A stretch of 64,000 nucleotides of DNA, from assembly GCA_024195265.1 (NCBI GenBank), contig JAJLRJ010000005.1, positions 39,270,707-39,334,706 of the forward strand, read 5' to 3'. A model generated the notes under the pieces. It was not told the DNA's origin. It did not search any database and saw only the letters and a list, made by a program, of their open reading frames with translations. A program made the translations under genes and the position numbers. The DNA is from Dendrophyllia cribrosa (taxonomy: Eukaryota; Cnidaria; Anthozoa; Scleractinia; Dendrophylliidae). This document shows positions 57,401-63,372 of the stretch, one piece after another (the first letter of the stretch is position 1; every line of letters begins with the position of its first letter).

Positions 57401-57747
57401 CGGACGAAACAACGGGACAAAAGGCATTCTTCACATACAAGATGGTTTCCACTCTTATCGCCACGGGAAATTATGGATCGCCATTGCCAGGAGTGTTTGA
57501 AGGGGGTGGAATAGCAGATACAAGTTATGAATATCAGCTTCTGATCTGTGACCACGCTTTCTACGCTGGCTTCTTCATATCGGGCTACACAAATAACTGC
57601 TTTAAACAATGCAATAATTGGTGTGGTGACTTAGTCTCCCCCTACTTTCGATCTGCTTCAACTTCAAGTGGTTATGGCGGAGTTGCCTTCAATACAAATG
57701 GACACAGACCACTGGACAGCCGACTGATTAGTGTGGGGTTAAGATAA
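39334..57747 (+). CDS. Gene B: secreted PAN - EGF - fibrinogen-like protein
   Basis: Six exons (39334-39412, 45524-45774, 46244-46355, 47445-47534, 48328-48566, 57382-57747), GT/AG throughout, phases 1,0,1,1,0, giving 378 residues. Order: signal peptide (1-26), PAN/apple (28-110), EGF (111-147), partial calcium-binding EGF (148-178), fibrinogen-like domain (179-378). The exons align one to one with gene A exons 4-8 and the introns keep homology, so the pair arose by inverted duplication. The F5/8C domain is absent, and exon 1 joins PAN in the correct phase. Intron 1 (6.1 kb) and intron 5 (8.8 kb) are swollen by transposons, including a BEL/Pao element. All exons are open, so the gene is probably functional if the long introns splice. 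Confidence 0.84.
39413..40389. other. Gene B intron 1, first part
   Basis: AT-rich intron sequence. No exon or repeat border was recognised. Confidence 0.4.
40390..40460 (+). mobile_element. LINE/SINE-type element, 5' piece of a split copy
   Basis: TATAGTCAGAGACTCCTTGT and ACGCATTGTACGTCAGTAAG match the complement of 32040-32100. The element resumes at 43762 after the transposon at 40463-43759. Confidence 0.6.
41738..41777. other. GC-rich hairpin
   Basis: GCCGGGCCTTCGGCCCGGC is a perfect stem with a TTCG loop, flanked by GGGCTCCGCA and GTGCTCCGCTATAAATAG. Its role is unknown; it is not a bacterial terminator in this context. Confidence 0.5.
41928..42131 (+). pseudogene. THAP zinc-finger fragment
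   Basis: The frame starts [20 protein letters not shown] and continues [12 protein letters not shown] then [10 protein letters not shown]. The C-x4-C pair, the basic SRYP region and the KC..WI..CSR segment are THAP-type. THAP domains bind DNA and occur in P-element and Kolobok-like transposases. It is cut off after CSRQF, where an inserted repeat arm begins at about 42107, so the rest of any transposase is missing. Confidence 0.68.
42107..43400 (+). mobile_element. Single arm of the 7930-9744 family, interrupted
   Basis: TGCACGACTCTTACCTCGTG, then GTGCAACGGACTAGAGGTCA and GCTGGGCCCAGCTAT, match the left arm from 7953. It continues at about 43290 (TGACAGTCTAGCGA, CACTATTTCATTCAGGCAA) after the foldback at 42503-43285. 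Only one arm is present here, inserted in the THAP fragment. Confidence 0.7.
42503..43285. mobile_element. Nested foldback element
   Basis: Ends ATTCGTACGGCACCCGTACG and, as complement, ATTCGCACGGCACCCGTACG. Both arms contain CCACAATATTAAATGTTYG and ACTCATTTCGTGACA. A second inverted block (CTCGTACGGCCAACTTCGAT) lies within, making two inverted levels. A (TTG)n run is near 42975. Confidence 0.75.
43762..44005 (+). mobile_element. LINE/SINE-type element, 3' piece with (TTG)n tail
   Basis: Continues the sequence begun at 40390: TTAGACCACTCAACTTCTGA, AAGGCTTTGTAATAGTATAA, CGATTAGCTTTCCAGCTATT, ending in TTGTTGCTGTTGTTG. The uninterrupted relative is at 31840-32110. Confidence 0.62.
44010..45012. 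other. Gene B intron 1, no further feature
   Basis: AT-rich intron sequence. AATCTCTTTCGATTGGAG and a few other short stretches correspond to gene A intron 3. No exon was found. Confidence 0.4.
45015..45209. mobile_element. pogo/Tigger-like MITE
   Basis: TA at 45013-45014 and 45210-45211. Ends CAGTGAAATCTCGTTTTTCG and, as complement, CAGTGGAATCCCTACTTTTC. Internal TTCGAAAAATCG repeats and a 25-base G tract (45145-45169). CAGTRGAATC ends with TA duplication fit Tc1/mariner-pogo. Confidence 0.75.
45214..45365. mobile_element. Foldback MITE with TA target duplication
   Basis: Directly abuts the preceding element. Ends GATGGTTTTCACTCACGTGA and a diverged complement; the arms contain CATGGCGGCCATATTGGTG. 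Same family as 12873-13024. Confidence 0.75.
45524..45774 (+). CDS. Gene B exon 2: PAN/apple domain
   Basis: 83 codons aligned throughout with gene A exon 4: [51 protein letters not shown]. Acceptor TTTCCAG, donor AAG then GTACGA, as in gene A. Confidence 0.88.
46244..46355 (+). CDS. Gene B exon 3: EGF domain
   Basis: [20 protein letters not shown] then [17 protein letters not shown], six Cys. Acceptor TTATAG, donor CGG then GTATGT. Confidence 0.88.
47445..47534 (+). CDS. Gene B exon 4: partial calcium-binding EGF
   Basis: [20 protein letters not shown] then [10 protein letters not shown], four Cys only, two codons shorter than gene A exon 6. Acceptor CTGCAG, donor CAG then GTAAAG in phase 1. 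Confidence 0.85.
47700..48062 (+). mobile_element. L2/CR1-like LINE or SINE 3' fragment
   Basis: GGGGGACGTTAAAGATCCCA followed, near the end, by GTGCGCTATATAAATGTCCG and TTATTATTA. Both are typical of 3' tails of L2/CR1-type elements and their SINEs. It sits in intron 4 of gene B. Confidence 0.55.
48328..48566 (+). CDS. Gene B exon 5: fibrinogen-like domain, N-terminal half
   Basis: 79 codons: [56 protein letters not shown]. Donor CAG then GTGAAC. The next exon is 8.8 kb away because of the BEL/Pao insertion and other elements. Confidence 0.88.
49042..49297 (-). repeat. 3' LTR of the BEL/Pao element
   Basis: 256 bp; in element orientation begins TGTACAAATC and ends CCCGTACA. The pol stop codon lies inside it (49243), so the last 18 codons or so of pol are LTR sequence. 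Confidence 0.93.
49243..53157 (-). CDS. BEL/Pao pol polyprotein (RT, RNase H, integrase)
   Basis: Open from just after the TAG at 53158 to 49243; residues are counted from the GTG at 53121. The start completes the aspartic protease region ([11 protein letters not shown], 47-57). Reverse transcriptase follows, with CRVVFDSSQ (237), [10 protein letters not shown] (283) and the catalytic YVDD (361-364). RNase H has FADAS (544-548) and the WSDS acid near 620. The integrase has a His/Cys zinc site (H857...C893, C896) and a DDE triad at about D929, D995 and E1050 ([22 protein letters not shown]). A C-terminal module ([18 protein letters not shown], 1172-1190) is typical of BEL/Pao. No frameshift was seen. 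There is no ATG at its start, so expression needs readthrough or a fused product. Confidence 0.92.
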   Translation of the reverse strand, partial: FKLAPLDSSDDQVINLDAWTIDSVCSPLAAVDLDVTRLKHLRNLKLAEKFPRKAGSVDLLVGADQYYKLVQGTIRKGPSGYPVATKTRLGWLVSGPIPGSTAKGEEITAMLSVTKIESPHEDLKRFWELDAIGIVDQQTDPRTAEEKDALEQFNSSCNFDGERYEVGLPWKKNHPPLVDNYKQAYQRLESTERNLARDPKKARMYCEAMKQYIDDGHARQIDEKDNKADKIRYIPHHAVFRENRATTKCRVVFDSSQKTPDGVSLNSCLLKGPKLQPNIGQVLVRFRCHKIGLMADIKKMFLQIKLKKQDQNSHRFLWRNLQVDRAPDVYCMTRVTFGDTPSPFLSIATVQRHVEEHKKEHPTAANEVKENMYVDDLLSGAADDKRALWLKEELSSLLSKGGFELTKWASNSQRVMAEIPPLERAPSLVPSTESVKMSDSLKVLGTSWNTLDDVLMLTSGSNIIKEDDPMTKRSLISLYSRVFDPMGLFTPFLIIPKLLFQELWARELDWDEPLDADIARDWHTWKQELPILDQIKVHRWLLQGLSSFVRMEIHGFADASQKAYGSAVYLCAEDENGNRVSNLVMAKSRVAPAKRITLPRLELLAAFITAKLLQYVVQALRVSVDAVYAWSDSQIALAWIRRPSSSWKVFVANRVQEIHERIMPSQWRFCPGSQNPADLVTRGISATRLKECTLWWNGPDWLQQTSSYWPECDVQRSVPEECLEEATKETSEACCLVYLPTNKMTIPELASRYETWQRLVRITCWILKWSRLRGQPKKGKLSAEENQESEYTWLRNRQRVAFLPEIDKLCKKKQVSQESCIVKLDPQFDETKKLLVVGGRLQFAQIPEDAKHQIIIPHNDPVIEKLILHVHTKASHAGPETTLAFLRQRYWLTQGRREVKRVLRKCLTCKHWKTQPVQQKMAPLPAERVQIAPPFTNIGLDFTGPLHLKVEGKPKSITTKAYVCIFICEDTRAVHFELLNSMTTEDFLQAFRRMANRRGMAKVIHSDNQTTFHKAAKVFQASRQRMKLTKIDPSIVEDKLANQGVTWKFITERASHRGGHWERVCRQLKEPLRKVLGKALLNYTEMMTVLTDIEAMVNSRPLTYIGDDIRDGRVITPALLAVGRDLESPPDDPPKRAEVTLTERFRYQRRLQNYFWSRWLREYLPGLTVRQKWTKEEVPLKEKDVVLVAEDNVPRGKWRIGKVAETFPGKDGRIRTVKVLTKKGMINRPVQKLHLLEKHAEQVQNENRLPSGTSVQGDVQPLKVQRKVQPRDVQREVNDCPSLVGEDVQIKTRSGRVIRAPKRL
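49298..49312 (-). promoter_or_regulatory. Polypurine tract
   Basis: On the minus strand GGTGGGGGAGGA immediately precedes the 3' LTR. This is the expected plus-strand priming site, and it overlaps pol coding sequence. Confidence 0.7.
53158..55188 (-). CDS. BEL/Pao gag with N-terminal part of protease
   Basis: 676 residues from an ATG 51 bases downstream of the 5' LTR. Residues about 25-60 ([24 protein letters not shown]) resemble a SAP-type helix-turn-helix. Residues 280-470 match the gag capsid-like region common in BEL/Pao ([34 protein letters not shown]). Cys/His knuckle arrays follow at 513-525 ([13 protein letters not shown]) and 549-580 (CFNC...). The aspartic protease motif DSG is at about 632. 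The frame ends at a TAG (53158-53160); pol continues in the same frame. A coiled-coil-like charged stretch spans about 150-270. Confidence 0.9.
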   Translation of the reverse strand: MADEEELLQVPKNFAEAKDLINKLGIEDLRTFCFTFGLTQDGTKASLKERLMEYYVGKFSHPVPTPRKMAATKSPPPSEAETPVAELTGFEPIEEHFVLPIEEQFRRADNRIDQIESSVKRMRAYVEDSLATFRVSLTEAIKDTTKEMMRSFDNRSENTRSKKGEPVLERSVDSSKIVTLKRKLNFLSKNAKMVCDELVKLIDSEATPSRIERQLKKLNDYESDCVHSIEELLTTVEQEELIREVLEEWDEFQAEMSRISERAEDFMATKPTSPSSSESSENITGVKLPLLQLPKFSGNVLEWSAFNDAFVASVDSHKKLSNVQKFTHLRSCLSGKAYSCIEGYSVTNDNYPKALQDLKNRFGRKRLLVNELVKSILNLEVPGNADGKSIRYLYDILRNRMRSLESLGLKADGNPSLSMVLLPIFDTKLPRELKEKWEFELTKYENDDEDKEVNIKKFFQFLEGHVLSKEAQEDLQSKPKPRRRNWGDRRNFDEEDMTAQSLMMNTSGYKKKCGFCSKGHETTKCLAALSKTPEERWEMLVKRKGAPTCFNCLQAGSISHNSRTCRAPRCSVDGCGKKHHHLLHSENKTNKNEEETKILSGFVSINKQNLLPTACARVIYEGEECSVRILLDSGSQETFLRTTIADDLKMKRVGAPATMNIKVLGGQEQRKRLSRV
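55221..55238 (-). promoter_or_regulatory. Primer-binding site
   Basis: In element orientation the base after the 5' LTR is T, then TGGTAGCAGAGCGAGG. TGG at this place pairs with the CCA end of a tRNA. I cannot name the tRNA from memory. Confidence 0.65.
55239..55494 (-). repeat. 5' LTR of the BEL/Pao element
   Basis: 256 bp, identical by eye to 49042-49297. Begins TGTACAAATC in element orientation. It should contain the element promoter. Confidence 0.93.
55751..56025 (+). mobile_element. CCAAT-rich 285-bp MITE family, copy 2
   Basis: Ends GAGCAGTTTTCATTTAAGTG and the complement of GAGCAGTTTTCAATTGAGTG; TA at 55749-55750 and 56026-56027. Internal GACCAATCACAGCAGTCG, AACCAATCAGAGCTCGAA and GCCAATCACAAAGCGTAGCA. 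Confidence 0.82.
56366..56659. mobile_element. TTAA-flanked MITE with two 88-bp units
   Basis: TTAA at 56362-56365 and 56660-56663. Ends ACCTTTCACTCCCAAAGTCA and, as complement, ACCTTTCACTATCAAGAG. Inside are two tandem 88-bp units (GAGTCTGTTGATGAAATCC at 56419 and 56507). It is inserted in the PLE relic shared with gene A's intron 7, which gives the empty site. Confidence 0.82.
57024..57220. mobile_element. MULE-like MITE with 9-bp target duplication
   Basis: Perfect inverted ends CTGACTCGTCCCCAGTCGTC; GGACCGTCT at 57015-57023 and 57221-57229. A 9-bp duplication is the Mutator habit. The interior is GC-rich with GAAGGGGGTGATGGGAAGG. Non-coding; a partial copy lies at 7089. Confidence 0.83.
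57382..57747 (+). CDS. Gene B exon 6: fibrinogen-like domain, C-terminal half
   Basis: 121 residues then a stop. [60 protein letters not shown]. One residue shorter than gene A exon 8, with NNWC in place of FYWC. Acceptor CTCCTGCAG is the same as in gene A. Confidence 0.88.
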   Translation, partial: FREILFADETTGQKAFFTYKMVSTLIATGNYGSPLPGVFEGGGIADTSYEYQLLICDHAFYAGFFISGYTNNCFKQCNNWCGDLVSPYFRSASTSSGYGGVAFNTNGHRPLDSRLISVGLR

Positions 57748-57824
57748 GCAATGACAGGTGAACACTATCAAGATCATTAACCCTTTCACTCCCAGAGTCA
57801 ATTATGGATCGGAGACATGTAGTG

Positions 57825-58440
57825 TAGTTCTAACTTTTGAGTCTGTTGATGAAATCCTATGGTGTGACCATTCAAATGAAACCTCTTCGGCAGTACTTTT
57901 GCATGGTACCATTTGTTCTAACTTTTGAGTCTGTTGATGAAATCCTATGGTGTGACCATTCAAATGAAACCTCTTCGGCAGTACTTTTGCATGGTACCAT
58001 TTGTTCTAACTTTTGAGTCTGTTGATGAAATCCTATGGTGTGACCATTCAAATGAAACCTCTTCGGCAGTACTTTTGCATGGTACCATTTGTTCTAACTT
58101 TTGAGTCTGTTGATGAAATCCTATGGTGTGACCATTCAAATGAAACCTCTTCAGCAGTACTTTTGCATGGTACCATTTGTTCTAACTTTTGAGTCTGTTG
58201 ATGAAATCCTATGGTGTGACCATTCAAATGAAACCTCTTCAGCAGTACTTTTGCATGGTACCATTTGTTCTGACTTTTGAGTCTATGGATGAAATCCTAT
58301 GGTGTGACCATTCAAATGAAACCTCTTCAGCAGTACTTTTGCATGGTACCATTTGTTCTGACTTTTGAGTCTGTGGATGAAATCCTATGGTGTAACCATT
58401 CAAATGAAACCTCTTCAGCAGTACTTTACATGGTACCATT
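57825..58440. repeat. 88-bp minisatellite, seven units
   Basis: GAGTCTGTTGATGAAATCC recurs at 57839, 57927, 58015, 58103, 58191, 58279 and 58367, exactly 88 bases apart, with few substitutions. The last two units carry CTRTGGATG. Confidence 0.95.
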
Positions 58441-58481
58441 TGTTTTTCAATATTTTACAAAATGAAATTTGGGAATTTTCT

Positions 58482-58681
58482 TTCAAAGGCTATCTGCGAA
58501 CTACGATGACCACGGAAAGACTGTTTGGCTTGGCACTAATGAACATTCCTTTTGAAAAGCCCGTTAATTATGACGCTGTCGCACAGACATCCGGCAAAAC
58601 AACTACCTCGGAGAATGTTTTGAGGAAGCGTAATTTTTCAGAGCAGCAAATACAAATAAATGACTACAATCTCCAGTTTTA
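58482..58681 (+). pseudogene. hAT transposase C-terminal fragment
   Basis: The frame YLRTTMTTERLFGLALMNI followed by PFEKPVNYDAVAQ matches the hAT dimerisation region (S.LR..M...RL..LALM.I). A basic tail and a stop follow (58680-58682). No upstream RNase-H-like domain is present. It is inserted in the TTAA-flanked element, with GAAATTTG.GA.TTTTC repeated at both edges. Confidence 0.65.
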
Positions 58682-59116
58682 ATTTCGATACTAGAAATGT
58701 TCTCGATTATGGTAAATACAACTAGTTAGCACAAGACACGTCAGATATCGGGATCCAGACTAGAAAAAGACGCAGATCAAGAGAAACTTCTAAAGACTGC
58801 GCAATGACGGCTTCATTATACTGTAACAGTACATCATAGTTAGAAATACCACCTGTCTATGACCGTTAAAAACACTAAATATACACACGTCGAAAGGTGA
58901 ATATGGGTGCGTCGAACATGGGGGAGGGGAGGGGAGGGGGGGGGGGGGGGGATCGGCTAAATTTTGCCATGTTTGCCCAAAATCCTCCGAAACCCCCTCC
59001 CCCAGTCGATAAATAATGACCGGTCCTTTAGTGGCGGCCGTGCGTAAAGTACGATCGGAAATTTGTGATTTTTCTTGAATTTTGATTTTTGGCACGCTTG
59101 GGAGTTAAAGGGTTAA

Positions 59117-59594
59117 AATAAGCAATGGCAGGTGTAAAAACGATATTAAATCATTGATCACTGCACGGAAGAATGGATTAACACGAGTATAGCAAAATTA
59201 TAACAAATATGAAGTAAATACCATTTTTGGTCAACTTTGGGAATGACAAGCTTTAAGGTTATTTGTACTAGTATCCGCATCACAAAATTTAATAAAACGT
59301 TACTTAATATAATGAAGAAAAAATTCTTTTAGGGTCAGTAACGTCTGTCCGCGTGGAGAATATAATGAAAGTTTTAAGCCGGCGCCGATCGAAAAGCTAA
59401 CACTCGGTTATAAAACGTGTCGATGAACGTATAATTTAGTTAATGAGTTCATGAAATCATTGTTATTTTCTCTTGTCGTTATACATTGCCACTTTTATAA
59501 TTTGTTCTTAGTATTTTCATTTTTTTAGATATTTACTTACTATACGTAGGCTAAAAAAATGTATAAATGTCAACATAGGTAAGTATACATTCAG
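59117..59594. other. No gene; downstream of gene B
   Basis: AT-rich. AATAAGCAATGGCAGGTG at 59116 repeats the sequence after gene B's stop (57747-57765). TTAATAAAACG near 59290 could be a poly(A) signal for gene B if its 3' UTR spans the element. Confidence 0.4.
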
Positions 59595-60000
59595 TAAAGC
59601 GGTTGTCAGTTAAGTATCATAAGTAATTTCGCGATAAGTTTGTTTTCACATTGTTGTGCTTTGTGATTGGCTTAAAAATCTTGGGCCACTTTCTGAACCA
59701 ATCAGAAATAAAACTAAAACCAATCGTGATTTGCTCGCAGCATTTTCCCGCGCTTGGTGACGGCTACATGTATTTGCTTTGAGAAGTTATGATTGGTTCA
59801 TTGAATTGACTGCGTCTGTTGTGAATGGCCAGAATAATTGCTTTGGTTTTGGTTTTACGACACTCAACTGAGTGCGTAAAACCAAAACCAAAGCAATTAC
59901 TGTGACCAATCACAGCAAGGCAAAAGGCAATCACAAAGCGCAGAAATGCAAAACAAAAGAAATCGCGAAATTTCTTTCGACACTCAATCGAAAACCGCTC
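59595..60000. mobile_element. CCAAT-rich MITE family, two nested inverted copies
   Basis: A reversed diverged copy (59595-59870) joins a short forward copy (59870-60000, GTGCGTAAAACCAAAACC to GACACTCAATCGAAAACC). Both share CCAATCAC and ACACTCAA blocks with 60224-60505. Confidence 0.7.
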
Positions 60001-60223
60001 TATTTGGTTAGTTTTCACTTTAAGAACTTTCTAAAAACGTTTATGAATTTCCAAACTAGATAGCTGTCTGCTTGTGTTTGGACTAATCCGGTTATATTTT
60101 CAGCGCAATGTTAAAACTGTTTTGACATTAATAAAATGTTTATATGTCACTTTATATCAATGCAGCGTATATCTTGGGATTAGAGGGGTTTAAAGTTACT
60201 GGTTTTAATTCATTACTTTTATA

Positions 60224-60505
60224 GAGCAGTTTTCAATTGAGTGTGGTAAAACCAAAACCAAAGTAATTACTCTGACCAATCACAGCAGTCGTAAACAATC
60301 CAATGAACCAATCAGAGCTCGAAACAATTACATGTCGCCGGCGCCAAGCGCGGGAAAACGCGTGCGAGCAAGTCACGATTGGTTTTGGTTTTACTTCTGA
60401 TTGGTCGAGAAAGTGGCGCGAGATTTTTTAGCCAATCACAAAGCGTAGCAATGCAAAACCAAAGCAGTCGTGTAATGACTTTTGACACTCAATTGAAAAC
60501 TACTC
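60224..60505 (+). mobile_element. CCAAT-rich 285-bp MITE family, best copy
   Basis: Ends GAGCAGTTTTCAATTGAGTG and the complement of GAGTAGTTTTCAATTGAGTG; TA at 60222-60223 and 60506-60507. Inner inverted blocks are AAACCAAAACCAAAG and GACCAATCACAGCAGTCG. Non-coding. Confidence 0.85.
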
Positions 60506-61062
60506 TATTGGTTACATAAACGCCGCCAAGACCACGCAAAGAATCGTTTCATTTGAAAATCTGTTCAGAAGCCTTAGTCATCTGAAAAATTCATAATTAA
60601 TAAGACTCGAAGCCAGATGTAGTTTAATAAAATATCGCCTCAAACTTTTGTAGATTTGAAATTTGACACCTTTTGTTTTTTGAGGGATAAAAAATGTCGT
60701 TCCGGTACGAAATAAACTGCTAGTAAATTGCGGGGATAAGATTCCCTTCCCTAAAAAAACCCGAAAAGATCAAGCTGTATTAGCTTTCACATAGCAGACC
60801 TGCCAAGTGTCACGCCTTAGGTGATGAGTCTCACGCCTGCGAGTCCAAACTCCGATCTCACGCCTACTCACGCCCATTGTCACCCTTTCTAATTATGAGG
60901 TTCGCTCGAGTGATTTGTTGGATGAGCTTAAAAAAAACAGTTGGCTGTAATTATGTATAAAATCCATAATAATCTTTCCCCATTGTATTTGAGGCGGATT
61001 TTTACCAATATTTCAAATATAAAGGTTTTTTAAAAAGTTTAGTAGTAAAACCTAGTGGGATT

Positions 61063-61101
61063 AAAACGCGACGTTTCGACCGTTCTACGGTCATTATCAA
61101 G
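61063..61101 (-). ncRNA. Hammerhead-ribozyme-like motif of the second PLE
   Basis: Minus strand: TTGATAATG, stem II ACCGT-AGA-ACGGT, then CGAAACGTC. The GAAA core and stem II are intact; the CUGANGA core has two changes, so cleavage is probably lost. It lies 120 bases past the PLE stop, as in the first PLE. Confidence 0.6.
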
Positions 61102-61220
61102 CAAAAGTGAGGATAAGAATTTACATAAGTACTAAATATATGGTTGAACAAAGAAGTGAAATATGAAAAACGGGGTGTTAAAAACTAACAATAAAAGCAT
61201 GCAATAAGAAATAATTAAAA

Positions 61221-62075
61221 CTATGTAAAAACTTTCGCACGAATTGAGTCACTTTGAACATTGAGACTTGGTCTCAGTTCGTGAATAAAAAACATCTCAT
61301 AGACGAGACAGTCAAACTTGTTCTTGCATTTTTTAAGGATGGTGAAATTCTTGGTGAGATCATCCGGTGTAAAGGAATGCTTATCACGAAAATGCTTGCC
61401 AATAGACGAAGACGTGTGTCTGTGTTCGTCCAGGTGTTGATGTAAATACCGTCGTGTGAAACCAACATAACCTGCATCACACAGGTCACATTTAAATTTG
61501 TAAACAAGACATTGTTGGTTAACAAGCGGCGGTTTAACTTCGCGCAATTTCAGATGTTGTTTGATCTTCTGGCTTACAAACACAGGCTGGATGGTCTTGC
61601 GAATTTTCTGACTCAGATCTTTGAGTTGTGTTCGTACAATATCAGCTGAAGCCTGGTCTTTAAATGGCAAAACAAGAGGAACAGGATCTTGCACGTTGGA
61701 AGCAGCTGGTAATTTGAAAACTGGTTGATCACATGCTTTGTCTGCAATGAAACGAGTGATGGTGGAATTAACTAATTTGTCTGGGTAATTCAGTCGAGAA
61801 AACACCATTTTAAGCCGATCACATTCCTCGGAAAAGTAGGACCAGTTGGAAGAGAGGCGAAAGGCACGGTCAAGCATAGTTTTTAGTAAGCCACGCTTGT
61901 AGCGATCGTCAACATGGCTCTTATAATGCAACAGAAGGCCAGTGTTTGTGGGTTTGACATAGACTTTAGTTTGAATTTGAGTAGATTTATTAAGAAGCTG
62001 TGTGCCAAGAAACGGAAGCATTCCATTATTCTCAATCTCCATAGTGAACTTAACCGAAGAATGACAGTGGTTAAG
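61221..62075 (-). pseudogene. Penelope-like element: RT end and GIY-YIG endonuclease
   Basis: Minus frame of about 285 residues. The 3' part of Penelope RT (VKFTMEIENNGMLPFLGTQL, KPTNTGLLLHYKSHVDDRYK, AFRLSSNWSYFSEECDRL), a linker, then a GIY-YIG domain (LVYKFKCDLCDAGYVGFTRR, YLHQHLDEHR, GKHFRDKH) and a tail with YEMFFIHELRPSLN. The YVG in place of YIG is acceptable in the family. The element is 5' truncated at about 62075, where it enters LINE sequence. No stop lies within this part. A different PLE lineage from the one at 3764. Confidence 0.88.
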
Positions 62076-62528
62076 ACACATAATCTTAGAAATTCTGAGT
62101 TTAATTATTACATTCCCAGACCGAGAACTGAACACACCAAAGGCAGCTTACACTACAGGGGATCTGTTCTGTGGAAAAGATCCCCTTAGAGATCAGACAG
62201 CGGCCCAACTTGAACGATTTTAAAACCTCTTTATGTGTGAAAGATTATAATGAAACAATGATCATTTAAGTTTTTATAGCATTCTATTCTTACGTGTAAT
62301 TTAGTTAAGTTTTATAGTTCAATTCTTAGTTTAATGTAGTTTGATAAATTGAAGACACCTTGATCGTAGTTTTCATTGTACTTAGCTTTATCTTTCTTAG
62401 TTAAGTGGTTTTATAGGTAATGTACTCTAGTGTAGATTCACACGACTCCTAGGAAGACCATGTAAATATGATACGATTTCGTGTATAAATAAAGATTGAT
62501 GCTGCTGATGATGATGGAGCAATTTCTC

Positions 62529-62880
62529 CCCCGGTCGGGGAGGGGGGGGGGGGGGGGTGGGGTGGGGTGGGGGGACTCCCATATAAAAATGACTATGGTG
62601 CTCGTCGGAAATTATCGAAAACCACCCTAAAAGGTACCAGAATCTCGTTTGATGGGCGTGGCTCAAAAGAATTTTTACCCCTAAGAGGTACCAATTCTAA
62701 AACAACACATGTCATATTCTGTCATATTTTTTAGCTTTATATACCTAAAACGTTCCGCGTTAATTCTAACGGTGGTCATTTTAGATTTTAGTACCCTAAG
62801 CGTTACCAATCTGCAAATTTTGACCCCTAAAAGGTACGACGAGCACCCCCGTCATTGTTATATGGTCCCCCCCCCCTGGG
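62529..62880. mobile_element. G-tract element with 8-bp target duplication
   Basis: AATTTCTC at 62521-62528 and 62881-62888. Begins CCCCGGTCGGGGA then a G tract; ends with a C tract and TGGG. Both arms carry CCCATATAAAAATGAC-like blocks and GCTCGTCG; internal CCCTAARAGGTACC repeats. Same family as 25583-25953. Confidence 0.88.
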
Positions 62881-63014
62881 AATTTCTCACGCCTGACTTA
62901 CAGATTTGAGTTATCCGGCCTTAGCTGATCGTATGATCCAATTAAAAATATAGTTGCGTTCATGAAAATATGGCACTTTTTTTGTAGGTTATTATCGTTC
63001 TGAACATTACAATA

Positions 63015-63183
63015 GACCCTTTGCATAACGTCACAAATATGTCAAAACAATAAGTGACTGAATGGCATGGAGAACAGTGGGATTTCGAAAACAATAAATA
63101 GACAATGGAACATTCCGATCACTAAACCGTGACTGGATGGCATTATTGTTATGCAAGGCATGTTATGACGATATGCAAAGGCC
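63015..63183. mobile_element. Foldback MITE with TA target duplication
   Basis: Ends GACCCTTTGCATAACGTCA and, as complement, GGCCTTTGCATATCGTCA; TA at 63013-63014 and 63184-63185. Inner ATGGCATTATTGTTATGCAA. Non-coding. Confidence 0.72.
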
Positions 63184-63372
63184 TATCACAGAGGTCTGAG
63201 GTCCTCCATGGAAACTTCTAAAATTTTCGGAACATCTTCGGACAACTTCGGACATCTTCGGGATAGATCGGGTTCTCTTCGTATTTGGTCGGGTCGCCTT
63301 CGGAAATCCTGGCACTCCCACTAAAAAATTCTCACGCCTATCACTCGGAAAAAATTGGCAGGTACAACATAG

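Larger units (their letters stand above)
57781..59112. mobile_element. TTAA-flanked element with expanded minisatellite
   Basis: TTAA at 57777-57780 and 59113-59116. Ends CCCTTTCACTCCCAGAGTCA and, as complement, CCCTTTAACTCCCAAGCGTG. It is the 56366 element with its 88-bp unit expanded to seven and a foreign 570-bp insertion (about 58482-59050). It lies in the 3' region of gene B, 30 bases after the stop, so it may be part of the transcript. Confidence 0.82.
60886..62519 (+). pseudogene. LINE C-terminal tail and 3' UTR, split by a PLE
   Basis: Plus strand: SNYEVRSSDLLDELK, a frameshift at an A run, then LAVIMYKIHNNLSPLYLRR (to about 61020). After the PLE it resumes with THNLRNSEFNYYIPRPRTE and GSLHYRGSVLW (62076-62190). 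The 3' UTR ends with AATAAA at 62488 and a GATGATGATG tail at 62500-62515. Related to the LINE at 308-2545. Confidence 0.78.
60795..63366. mobile_element. TIR element hosting a nest of other elements
   Basis: Ends CAGACCTGCCAA and, as complement, TGTACCTGCCAA, flanked by ACATAG at 60789-60794 and 63367-63372. Repeated TCACGCCTA motifs at both sides (60805-60880, 62886, 63330) are its own sequence. The rest is a LINE, a Penelope-like element, a G-tract element and a TA-flanked MITE inserted later. Confidence 0.6.

Noticed and set aside
57825..58440. CRISPR-like array
   Set aside because: Units are contiguous 88-bp tandem repeats with no spacers, in an animal genome and inside a transposon.
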